A stretch of DNA of 64,000 bases, taken from Wolfiporia cocos. Lineage: Eukaryota > Basidiomycota > Agaricomycetes > Polyporales > Phaeolaceae. The notes under the pieces are model-generated. The model saw only the letters and a list, made by a program, of their open reading frames with translations, did no database searches and was not told the DNA's origin. The stretch spans positions 3,568,076 to 3,632,075 of the forward strand of contig JACCLO010000008.1 in the NCBI GenBank assembly GCA_029448655.1, in the 5' to 3' direction. Shown piece after piece: positions 29,059-37,518 of the stretch (the stretch's first letter is position 1; each line of letters opens with the position of its first letter). Position numbers and translations under genes: made by a program.

Positions 29059-31262
29059 CTTCTGTAGATGCCAAGGGTGTTTGCGGAATTGGCTATCCGC
29101 TTGCAAAGCCAGGGCAGGTGTGTCCTGATGGAGTCGCCCGACGGTGTAGGCGCAGTCGAAGTCGAACCAGTCGACTGGGTCTGGACGGGGCTGGTGCTTT
29201 CAGCCGTTTGTACCGAGCTCCCGCTTTGCTCCTCATCGCTGATGCGCATAGTGGGGGCCAGAGGAACCACCTCTGGTTGCTTCGGAATGTTGGTCCGGAT
29301 GGTCCCTACAGTGGCTTGGAGGGACTCATCGTCGTCGTCAGTCACCAGTTCCTGGGTGCTGACAATTTGGACCTTGTACTTTTTCTTCGGGTCCAATTTC
29401 TTCTGGCCCAACTGTTGCGTTCCGCTCGACGAGCCTGTCGGCTTCGTCGTTCTGCTTCCACTACTGGCCGGCTTGGCTTCCTTCGGCTTATTCTTAGGGT
29501 TCTCAGGACAGTCGCCCCATTTGCGTTGTCCAGGGTGCTTGCGACAGTCCTTCCCGTAAGAGCTGGTTTCCTTTGCCTTGCCTTTGCCTTTGTCATCAGC
29601 CTTGGCAGGCTTCAACATAGCTTTGTCGGCGGTCTTGCCAGACCCCGACGACTCCTTCCTCTTTTCTTCCTCAAAGATTTTGCCTTTGAGTTTATCCGGG
29701 TATTGCCTCTTGTAGAGGTCAATGGCCATATCGAGGTAAACCTCCCAGTCGGTCGGCATTGTAAAGCCAGGCACCGATTCCAGGGTGGCGAGGGTCTCTC
29801 GCACCTTTTCCGGGAGGATCCGTTTGATGTGACTGAACAACGTCTTGTTGTCAGTCTCGGCCAGGCGAGCCAGGGTCCTGAGCTTCTGTGCCCAAGAGAA
29901 GAAGTCCGATTGGAGCTTCTTTTTCCCTTCGTCCCCGAAGTACCCTTCAATCTCCTTTTCGGCAATCTCCTTGTCCGTCTTCTTGCCGTACACCTTCTCG
30001 ATCGTTTCCGCAAACGTTTTCCAGGTGTGCCCCGAGGTTTGTCCGGCGGTGATTTTATCAACTACCGGTGACATGTATTGGTAGGCCTCGCCCGTAAGCC
30101 GTAGCAGGGCTTGGCGAACCTTGTCTTCCTCGAGGGTCACCTTGGCGTCTGCGAAATACATGCCCATTTTTTGGATCCATTCTTTCGACGAGATGGAGTC
30201 CTTAGGGCCCGAGAATTTGGGCGGCTGAGTCGGTTTGGTCTGTTGGAAGTTGACCGTTGTGGCAGCTGCTGGCGCGGCTGCTGGTGCGTTTTTTAGAGCG
30301 GTTAACTCCGCTTCGAGTTGGTCAATTCTATTAATTAGTGCCGTGACCTGGGCACCGCTGGGTCCCGCGGTTGGGACTGCCGGACGCTTTTGCAGTACTG
30401 CGATGTCTTTTTCTATGCGGACGAACGGATTTTCGGAAAGGGTATCCAATTGTTGCCGCAAACTCTCCGCTTCCTCTAGTGCTTTGGTTCTGTTTTGAAG
30501 CACCTGGTTATGACTCCGAATTTGGTTGGTCTTGTTCCAGACCATTTCCAGATCCGTGTCCACCCGGCCTTTGTAGGCCGCGAGGTTGCTGTAGAGATGG
30601 TTTTTGGCTTGGTACAGCGCCTCCCTGTATGCTTCCTTTCCCACCTGCAGAACTTCGTCTGAGGCGGCCACTTCTAGGGTGCGCTGCAACCTTCCCATCA
30701 ATTCGTTCTCGCTCCTTTCCGGCTGCGCGACGATTTCCAGAGTCCTCCTTTCATAGGAAGGGAGGAGATCAGGGAGTGTCCCAAATAGGGGCTCCGTGTT
30801 GATTGTTTCCTCCGGTCGTGGAGTCTCGCTGCCTTCAGGGGTGACGACTGCGCGGCGTGCGGGTGTTTCCGGGTTGAAGAGCCTGGCGGCTCTCGTGCGT
30901 GGCGACGCTTCTTCCTCCGAGTACCAGTGGACGTCACCGTACAGGACTATGAGATCCGACAGGGGGATGGCGGTACAGTAGTTGTCCCACCTCCACCACG
31001 AGATGTGGTTCCTAGTCGAATCTTCCCCATAGTACTTGATGTACGCCGTATGGTTTACGTTCAGGAATGGGCGCACATGCGCCGGAATTGAGTTGAAGGA
31101 GGTTACACTCCCCCTAACTCTGATGCCGAATACGACTCGCAGGTAGTCCATCAAGCAGGTTTGCTCTCCGGGCCACGCGTGCTTGCCGACGGCGGGGCGG
31201 TAGGCCATAGCCACCTTGTGGGTGTTGTACAAAGCGCCTTGGACGATTGTGTAAGACACCAT
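29025..31262 (-). CDS. gag: Element B Gag (745 aa)
   Basis: Intact. I start at ATG 31262 (MVSYTIVQGALYN) because it aligns with the start in element A; an upstream in-frame ATG (31316) would add 18 residues. The N-terminal block HAWPGEQTCLMDYLRVVFGI and DSTRNHISWWRWD is shared with A. Coiled coil about residues 230-330, capsid-like blocks SSKEWIQKMGMYF, LRLTGEAYQYMSPVVDK and EGYFGDEGKKKLQSDFF, a Lys-rich basic linker, and a degenerate knuckle CRKHPGQRKWGDC in which the second His of A's CX2HX3HX4C is Arg. The C-terminal block LPWLCKRIANSANTLG precedes the slippery site. This is the only full-length Gag in B, so particle formation in trans is conceivable. Confidence 0.92.
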   Translation of the reverse strand: MVSYTIVQGALYNTHKVAMAYRPAVGKHAWPGEQTCLMDYLRVVFGIRVRGSVTSFNSIPAHVRPFLNVNHTAYIKYYGEDSTRNHISWWRWDNYCTAIPLSDLIVLYGDVHWYSEEEASPRTRAARLFNPETPARRAVVTPEGSETPRPEETINTEPLFGTLPDLLPSYERRTLEIVAQPERSENELMGRLQRTLEVAASDEVLQVGKEAYREALYQAKNHLYSNLAAYKGRVDTDLEMVWNKTNQIRSHNQVLQNRTKALEEAESLRQQLDTLSENPFVRIEKDIAVLQKRPAVPTAGPSGAQVTALINRIDQLEAELTALKNAPAAAPAAATTVNFQQTKPTQPPKFSGPKDSISSKEWIQKMGMYFADAKVTLEEDKVRQALLRLTGEAYQYMSPVVDKITAGQTSGHTWKTFAETIEKVYGKKTDKEIAEKEIEGYFGDEGKKKLQSDFFSWAQKLRTLARLAETDNKTLFSHIKRILPEKVRETLATLESVPGFTMPTDWEVYLDMAIDLYKRQYPDKLKGKIFEEEKRKESSGSGKTADKAMLKPAKADDKGKGKAKETSSYGKDCRKHPGQRKWGDCPENPKNKPKEAKPASSGSRTTKPTGSSSGTQQLGQKKLDPKKKYKVQIVSTQELVTDDDDESLQATVGTIRTNIPKQPEVVPLAPTMRISDEEQSGSSVQTAESTSPVQTQSTGSTSTAPTPSGDSIRTHLPWLCKRIANSANTLGIYRSSASGFPTEHM
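29043..29049 (-). promoter_or_regulatory. Predicted -1 ribosomal frameshift site, element B gag/pol
   Basis: The sense strand reads TCG GGT TTT CCC in the gag frame, so GGGTTTT is in slippery phase. Shifting back by one leads into GGG TTT TCC CAC, the pol frame (GFSHRAHVM). The gag frame continues six more codons to TGA at 29025-29027. This is the same heptamer and phase as element A, although the codons on both sides have diverged. Confidence 0.7.
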
Positions 31263-31324
31263 TGCTGGACAGTATTCGTCAGCTTGAGTTATTTTCTTCC
31301 TTAAACCATAATTCAAGAAAAAAG

Positions 31325-31406
31325 TGCCTTTTCAGGACTTAAGTGCCTTTTCAGGACTTTTCGCAATCAATGCCATGCACCAAAAATAATGCCTTTTCAG
31401 GACTTT
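31325..31406 (-). promoter_or_regulatory. Three hairpin motifs between ORF1 and gag, element B
   Basis: Copies at 31325-31340, 31344-31361 and 31390-31406. Each sense copy contains AAGTCCTGAAAAGGCA. CCT and AGG can pair across GAAA. The core TCCTGAAAAGG also occurs before ORF1 of element C. Distance to the gag ATG is about 63-145 nt. Confidence 0.5.
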
Positions 31407-31413
31407 CTATCTA

Positions 31414-31862
31414 CTACAACTGGGGTTTGCCAAGGTCGAAATTGAGACCGCTATGTACTAGATGTGTCTTTAAGTACGTAACGTGCTGTTTCACGTCTAG
31501 GTCTCCAAAGACGTGCTCCACCCTCCTGAGATATTTTTTGAGGCGGCGGAGATCTTCGTTCTTCATGGAGTCCTGACGGACCTTTTGCTCCAGGTGTGTG
31601 GAGAGATCGTCGAAATCGGTGACGAGGGTGGTGAATTTCGCTATGATGGGGGCCGTGGTGGTTGCGTCGGGGACTTTCCATAGCCGGAAAAGGTTCTTGT
31701 GGGCGGCGTTCATCTGTTTGTCGACGTCCAAGAACCAGTCCCACTTCTTCTCCGTGCAATGGACGTCCCTGGGGTTCGGAAGACCCCGCTTCTCGACCCA
31801 CTCGGCCGGCATCCTAAGCTCCTCCACTCTTTCCAATAACGACTTCTTTGGGGGCTGGATTC
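31414..31862 (-). pseudogene. Element B ORF1, 3' part
   Basis: The C-terminal half of the extra pre-gag protein: QPPKKSLLERVEELRMPAEW, DVHCTEKKWDWFLDVDKQ, RQDSMKNEDLRRLKKYLRRV and HSGLNFDLGKPQL, colinear with A ORF1. It is separated from its N-terminal half by the solo LTR at 31863-32505. Removing the LTR and one GATTC restores one frame with no stop, so ORF1 was intact before the insertion. Confidence 0.85.
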
Positions 31863-32505
31863 TGTCACAAGAAAGTACGTTTCTCTCTCCTCTAGCTAAA
31901 TACATGATAGTCCCCTACGATACGGGCTAAGGGTGCCCTACTAAACCCTTAAAGGCTGTAGCCACCCGCGCGCCCCTTACCGGACGCGTAGGAATATAGA
32001 TATTCGGTCGAAGACGTAGACACGTGACCAGAACGCGTAGACAGGTGACCGCGTAGCGGCACCTGATCTACAATGACTAGCGCCCAGCACCTGACAAGGT
32101 GTCTGGGGGCATATGAGTTCACAGGGTCTCATTACTGGGGCCCTGGTTACCATTACTACAGCCCAGGCTTGATGCCAGGCTCTTTCCCAGTCTTGTGCCC
32201 CAGCCTCCGGGCAATGATGGGCGCACAGACCATTCCTTGAGGGCAGGTAGTTACTGAGTAGTTAACCTGGAAACCCTCATGTATATATATCAGTGTCTGA
32301 GGTCACTAGGACCTCAGACTATGATTGTCATTTAGGACCCTGAAGGTCCCTCGAACCTCTCCGCTTGTGAGCCCCACTACTGCTTCTTGGATTGAACCTA
32401 GGAGTAGGGCCTCTGCTACAAACAGCGTAGCATGCCTTGTAGGTCTACCCCTTGAGTCGACGGGGTAGTTTAGGGATCCCTCCCTGCGTGAGTCGTCTTG
32501 TGATA
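31863..32505 (+). repeat. Solo LTR (643 bp) inside element B ORF1, target duplication GATTC
   Basis: Starts TGTCACAAGAAAGTACG and ends GTCGTCTTGTGATA (last bases mutated from TGTGACA/TGTGTCA), flanked by GATTC at 31858-31862 and 32506-32510. U3 module GCGCACAGACCATTCCTTGA at about 32221 and TATA CATGTATATATATC near 32279. Confidence 0.92.
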
Positions 32506-32510
32506 GATTC

Positions 32511-32877
32511 GTTCCCGAAGACTCCTCACCATTCTCTCATCCTCAACCCTTTTCCTGGCCGCCTCGGCAATCAGCTGATCCAGGCTTTGTTTCTGGATCC
32601 AAGCCTCGAGCTTCTCCTTCTGTCGGAAAAGCTTGTCGAGCTTCTTCCGCCTGATGTTGGCGAGGGCGGCCTCGTGGTTGACCCGTTCAATTTCCTCCGG
32701 GTTGGGGCTCCTCTTCCTGTAGAAGACGTCTTTGCCCTTTCGGGACTTTCCTCGCTTTGGGGCTGTGACCGCGGAGATGCGGTCTTCGAGCGATTTAGAG
32801 GAGGCAATGTGCCATTCCTCGCGCTCCCCCGTAGCGGCGTTTCTCGGAGTAACCGTGAAACGTGGTGCTTTCGGCAT
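32511..32877 (-). pseudogene. Element B ORF1, 5' part
   Basis: The N-terminal half of the pre-gag protein: MPKAPRFTVTPRNAATGERE, SRKGKDVFYRKRSPNPEEIE and NHEAALANIRRKKLDKLFRQ. The last block is identical to element A. It starts at ATG 32877, the position of the ORF1 start in A. Conservation between A and B here is higher than expected for non-coding leader. Confidence 0.85.
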
Positions 32878-33564
32878 GACTACGTAAAAGAAGTCTAAGT
32901 AAGCTATTCTAGTGGAAATTTACGCGGTCTTCTGTCGGGGCTTATCGTCGCTTCTTGATGTGTCGTGCGCTTATCCTCCGGCGTCAATGGGCGCTCCGCC
33001 CTCGACTGGGGTTAGTGTCGGCGACTGGATTGCATCTCTCTCACGCTACCAGGTGGGGGATACAGCAGGTCGTCTTCCCTTGATGCCTGGGAATGCAGGA
33101 TTTGGGGTATTACACCCCGCATGTGCCCACGCCTCACTCCAGTTAGGTGGCTGCCAGTGTTTAAACCAAACCCATGCCCTGAGGGACTTAGAGGGCGCCA
33201 AGGCCAGAACTCTATCATTCTGTAGCCGTATCGGCAGCGGTTCTAGGCAGGGCAACTCGTGCCCACCATCCCAACTCTAAATAGAGTGGCCCCTGTACGC
33301 CTGGGGATAGGCGAGAAGGTCGTCTCCGGCCCGGTCAAGACGTTACACCGTTGCCATTGATTCCCAACATATGGGGAAAGGCTTGTCAGCTAGTCCCCGG
33401 TTCCGCTTAAGCCTACGGTCCGGCTATTTGCCCGAAGGCGGTGATCCCCCAGAGCCCACTAAGGATACCCCACTGCCTGGCGGCGAGCAGGGGTGCGCAG
33501 ACTGCGACGAAAACCCCTAAGAAGAAAAAATCCCAGACCCTCAAAGAGGGCGGGGGCGAAAGCA
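32878..33564 (-). other. 5' leader of element B
   Basis: Related to the A leader along most of its length (shared stretch around 33180-33245 and the GCGGTGATCCCCCAGA region). No gene recognised. Confidence 0.6.
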
Positions 33565-33576
33565 AGTTCTATTCAT
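33565..33576 (-). promoter_or_regulatory. Self-primer-binding site of element B
   Basis: Sense ATGAATAGAACT, one base inside the 5' LTR, is the exact reverse complement of AGTTCTATTCAT in the LTR (sense strand, 33699-33688), which begins 34 nt after the TATA start (33733). Compared with element A the pair differs by one base in both partners, so the complement is kept. Confidence 0.8.
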
Positions 33577-33577
33577 A

Positions 33578-34187
33578 TAACACAAGATAACACTTACTTG
33601 TAATAGTTGCTTGGTTTGCTGGTCAAGCAGGATAGTTGTAAGAGTTAAGCAGGATACGCTGAGTGGTTAACTCGTAGTATGAATGCAATGAATAGAACTG
33701 AGGCAATAGCGCTCAGCAAGGCCAGTATATATACATGATAAATAAGACCCCTATTAGATAATACTAGTGTCCGTATTCGTATGTACAAGTCCCCAGATAC
33801 CTAAGTACTTAGTAATATACGATAAATACATATGCCGATCAAAACCGGGATATAGAAAGGCGGCGTAGGCCGCACGAATGGCGTTTTGCGCTCTTGTCAT
33901 TACAAAGACGGGGCGTGACCAAAGCCCGGTCCGCTGACGTTTATGTGCTGACTGCTTTCGGACAGAAGGTCCGATTGGCTGGAACTAGACATGTGACTGA
34001 TGGTAAATACTAGTGATAAGATAAGACCGTCGTTACGGGATATAACGCGGCCATCATTCGGCACGTATGTAACCGTAAACTTATGAACCAGATAAGCTAG
34101 TTATTGGTCTGGAAAGTCGTAGATAATTCGTAGAATTGCCGGAAAAATAGTAAGAAATATTGGGAAACTAGGAGAATTCTTGTGACA
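33578..34187 (-). repeat. 5' LTR of element B (610 bp)
   Basis: Uninterrupted copy of the B LTR, sense TGTCACAAGAATTCTCC to ATCTTGTGTTA. The TATA TATATATAC lies at 33733-33725 and the class-B element AGGGGTCTTATTTATCATG just upstream. About seven differences from the 3' LTR. Followed by the CCACT duplication. Confidence 0.93.
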
Positions 34188-34192
34188 CCACT

Positions 34193-34264
34193 GGCGTTAG
34201 CCAAGCGTTAGCGTATATTGTGAGGAAAGTGGATAGCATGAAACCGCCAGGATTTCTTGTGACA
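34193..34264 (-). repeat. Outermost solo LTR, right part
   Basis: The last 72 bp of the LTR whose main part is 11444-11893. It ends TTTCTTGTGACA and is followed by AATTC, identical to the five bases before 11444. The pairing is supported only by that duplication and the terminal motif, but both are exact. Confidence 0.8.
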
Positions 34265-34269
34265 AATTC

Positions 34270-34708
34270 TTGCACCTGGAAGGAGGCCACACGCAGGGGT
34301 GCATAAGGCCATGTGACGTGAGTTGGTTTGAACAGTATATAGTGCTATTATAGGTTGTATGAGCACTCATAGTGGTGTCCATTGTCGTTTTTTTGGCGCC
34401 CACAAGCATACCGTGGGAATGGGCATCTAGGTCATGTGACTTATCTATCCATCATCATATTTGCGAGGTGGAATGCTGCATAGACAATGCAGAAGATACT
34501 AGCCATTAGCCTGCGGAACGCGAGCTGTGCCATCAACACAAGGCTATGTAGTCGATAGTCAGTAGTCAGTCATAATAGGAGGTGATCATAAATTGGTTAC
34601 AAACTGGTTATATTGATTATTAAATTGGCAAGTTGAACAATGGCGATTGACGACAAAAGAATGATGGCATCAACAATGAGGATATGTAGGGATGAGCCAG
34701 TCAAGATG
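34270..34708. other. Host sequence, no gene recognised
   Basis: Continuation of the locus at 11438. Contains several CATGTGAC boxes (34312, 34433) and GTCGATAGTCAGTAGTCAGTC simple repetition near 34555. No long frame. Confidence 0.4.
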
Positions 34709-34713
34709 GCTTA

Positions 34714-35290
34714 TGTCACGGTTCACCCCTGGGGGGTACCAGCATCCCTTACTATGGTTGTATGGGCGCCGCTGCACGTGCGCGCGCCCCGCTCACTTTA
34801 CGTTTCCTCTCAGTCGCGCCCTAGTTACCTCCAGGATCACCTGACCCAGTAGGCGCGCACTAGTCAGGCAGAGCGCGTGCCAGGTACTCACATGATAGGT
34901 CACCATATAGTTACATGTTACACTACTTGTACGGTCACACTTACGTTACATGCGCACAGGCCATGTCTGTAGGGCAGGCTAGATACTTAGCGTTCCAACA
35001 CATGTACTTATACTGCAGCGATGAGGGCTTACTCCCTCATCTTTGAGATTCTAGTCTTTGGGCCTTGGCCCCTTCCTTGCTATGCGCGTGATGCGTCTCT
35101 GCCCCGGGGGCCTCTCTTGTCTCGCTTGACTGTGTGCCGCCATGTCATGTTGCCACTAGGAGTCCTTAGGTTGGGTTCGCCTTTGGTACAGCCGACCTGG
35201 TCACCGCTGACACGGTCGCACACATGCCTCGTTAGTCACGTTAGGATTCCCCTGCAGCACAGGTCCTCACAAACAAGTAAGTTTGTGACA
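34714..35290 (+). repeat. Solo LTR (577 bp), target duplication GCTTA
   Basis: Starts TGTCACGGTTCACCCC and ends AAGTTTGTGACA, flanked by GCTTA at 34709-34713 and 35291-35295. U3 module TGCGCACAGGCCATGTCTG...TAGGGC near 34949 and a changed TATA (CATGTACTTATAC). Same family as 36581-37141 and as the LTR hosting the TRIM. Confidence 0.92.
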
Positions 35291-35295
35291 GCTTA

Positions 35296-35472
35296 TCAAC
35301 TGCATAATTGACAGCATCGACAAAAGTTTTCATACCTCATCAGCCATTGATGTTTGGCGAACACTAACCAAGCCAGTGGATTGCCAGTGGATTGCTAGAA
35401 CAAGAAAATCCCCGCTAGAAAGAAGAGAAGCAAAGATGTGAGGTAAAGTGTAAAGTGACAGTAGTTGCTTCA
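35296..35472. other. Host sequence, no gene recognised
   Basis: Short spacer with duplicated ATTGCCAGTGGATTGC-like words and no coding signal. Confidence 0.3.
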
Positions 35473-35960
35473 TTCCAGGTACGAACGCTCTCGCACACAT
35501 CAATTATGGTCACATGACTGAAACGAAGTCTGTGCTCGCATTCGTACCTGGTATGAATCGGCTGGCAAATGAGTCAGAGCATGTGTCGGAGTTGCTACAA
35601 CAAATCCTTAGAACAAGAAAACCCACTAGACAAATGTGAAAGAAAGACATGAAGTATGAGGCAGCAGTAGTCGATTTGTACCAAGTACGAACGTGGGCGC
35701 ACGGCCAATTCTAGTCACGTGACCTTCATTGATAGGCATATCTGTGTTCGTACCTGGTACGAATTGACTGCCACTGCCTCATACTTCATGTCTTTCTTTT
35801 GCATTTGTCTAGTGGGTTTTCTTGTTCTAAGGATTTGTTGTAGCAACTCCGACACATGCGTCAAGCAGCTCGTACCAAGTACAAATGCAGGCACACTAGC
35901 CAACCATAGTCATGTGACACAAGTCAGCCGTGCGTCTGCGTTCGTACCGGGTATGAATTG
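35473..35960. repeat. Foldback (inverted-repeat) element cluster
   Basis: The core is a near-perfect inverted repeat: arms of 114 nt at 35579-35692 and 35746-35859, with a few mismatches and a 53-nt centre holding the palindrome AGTCACGTGACC. On each side lie smaller hairpin units with the same ends and centre: CCAGGTACGAACG...TTCGTACCTGG at 35473-35560, and CGTACCAAGTACAAATG...TTCGTACCGGGTATG at 35868-35957. No coding capacity. This looks like a non-autonomous DNA transposon or foldback family; terminal duplications were not identified. Confidence 0.75.
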
Positions 35961-36575
35961 GCTGTGGATGGGTCGCAGTTTCACTAAATGATTGAACCTT
36001 AGAAAGGTATCCAAAAGATAAAAACAAGCAATCATAAGTGGGTTAGTAAGCCAGGAAATGGAACAGACAGCAACAACAGCAGAATGTCAGTTTCGATGAC
36101 AGGGATAGTGTAGCTGGGGCATAATTGACAGTGCGATGCCTTGATATCTTATCAAATGTTGACATTTGGCGAACGTGAATCTCCACTTATCCATCTACAA
36201 ACATGGAAAACTAGGATGCGGCACCGATCAACCCACACCAGATAAAAATATAAGTACAGACCACACTTGTAGTCACGTGACTACAGTGCGCCCTGTGTGT
36301 GGGCTCGTTCCCAGTCCGAGCATTCTGTGATAGGGATCCAAACAACTAACATGAGCATACTACCATTCAAATGCCACCCACCAACTATGAACTGTGAGCC
36401 GTTCAACGTCGACCTGCCACAACCATCGGCTAGCCATCCGCCATGACTATTAACTATCAACTATCAACTCACTATCAACTCAACTGCGATCGACATGGAC
36501 ACTAACGATCAGAAACAAACAAGCCATCAGAAACAAACAAGCCATTCAACGGACGACATAAACCAACACCATGGA
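35961..36575. other. Host sequence, no gene recognised
   Basis: AT-rich, with short repeats (ACTATCAACTATCAACTCAC near 36449, AAACAAGCCATCAGAAACAA near 36523) and one TCACGTGAC box. No coding frame of note. Confidence 0.4.
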
Positions 36576-36580
36576 CCAAC

Positions 36581-37141
36581 TGTCACAAATTATTCTACTT
36601 ATAGTTTGTACTCCCTCGCTATAGGACGCATGCGCAGCGCTAGGCGTACGCCGCGCCTCTGCGCTGTAGCCACCTCCAGCGTCTACCAGTTATTGCAGGT
36701 CACCTGGTCGTTTGGTTAGCGCTGTAGGGTAGCGCGCGCCTCAGGTACCGTCACTAATGGTCACATTGTTACATGTCTCGTTACCTAGCACATGACCCAG
36801 TAGATACGGCGCACAGGCCATGTCTTTAGGGCTGGCTCGGTAGTAGATACCAGCATGTATATAATACGACGAGATGTGGGCTTACACCCCATCTCTCAGA
36901 TTCTCGACAATGGTGTATCACCCTTTCTCGCTTATAGCTGTGTGATCTCCTGGCCCGGGGCCCGTATCTCTCCTACCTTGTCTGTGAGGTTATCAGCTAA
37001 GTCGGCGTACACTAGGAATGCGGGGGTGCCCCATCCATTTAGCCTCTGCGCTCACCTCTGGTTGGTGCCTTATGGCCTCGATTGTAGGCCTGTACGGATC
37101 CCCCTGAGCCCAGGGGTCGCACAGACAGTGAGTCTGTGTCA
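36581..37141 (+). repeat. Solo LTR (561 bp), target duplication CCAAC
   Basis: Starts TGTCACAAATTATTC and ends GTGAGTCTGTGTCA, flanked by CCAAC at 36576-36580 and 37142-37146. U3 module GCGCACAGGCCATGTCTTTA near 36810 and TATA CATGTATATAATAC near 36853. Confidence 0.92.
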
Positions 37142-37146
37142 CCAAC

Positions 37147-37518
37147 ACCATACAAGACACTATCAATTGGCATTTTCAAAAGGCACTTCCTGAAAGGGCG
37201 CTTGCAAGTCACAAGTCAGAAGGCAGCAGCTTCCATTCTGGAAAGTCCATCAGAGCCGCATAATCGAGCTGCACTTCATTATCGGGCTTCGCGGTTGCCA
37301 TCGTTCGCATTGCCGTTGTTCGTATTGCTGTTGTTCATATTGCCATTGTTCGCATTGCCGTCATTCTGCCGCTTACAGCTCATTGCCGAGGCTGTATAAG
37401 ACATGGCACTGGCCTCCTACCTCCCTCAATCTCTCCTTGCTTCTCACTCCCATCCTCTTGGGGCTAGCACTACACCTTACACCTTAGCATTTTCGCATCT
37501 TAGCTCACTGCCATCAGA
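37147..37518. other. Region upstream of the SNF2-like gene
   Basis: Contains an imperfect tandem of a roughly 21-nt unit around TTGCCGTTGTTCGTATTGCTG (about 37298-37365). No other feature. It may have held the promoter of the following gene. Confidence 0.4.

Larger units (their letters stand above)
11894..34187 (-). mobile_element. Element B: full-length Ty3/gypsy chromovirus-like retrotransposon with dUTPase, carrying four nested insertions
   Basis: Flanked by CCACT at 11889-11893 and 34188-34192. Both LTRs are 610 bp once the nested insertion in the left one is removed, and differ at about seven positions (98.9% identical). Sense order: LTR 34187-33578, primer site, leader, ORF1, gag, -1 frameshift, protease-RT-RNase H-integrase-chromodomain-dUTPase, polypurine tract, LTR 12945-11894. 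Insertions: solo LTRs at 31863-32505, 27812-28907 and 12128-12564, and element C at 16140-26592. Removing them leaves about 9.6 kb. The remaining coding lesions are a one-base deletion near 15385 and a TAG at 14138-14140, so it is no longer autonomous. Confidence 0.93.
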
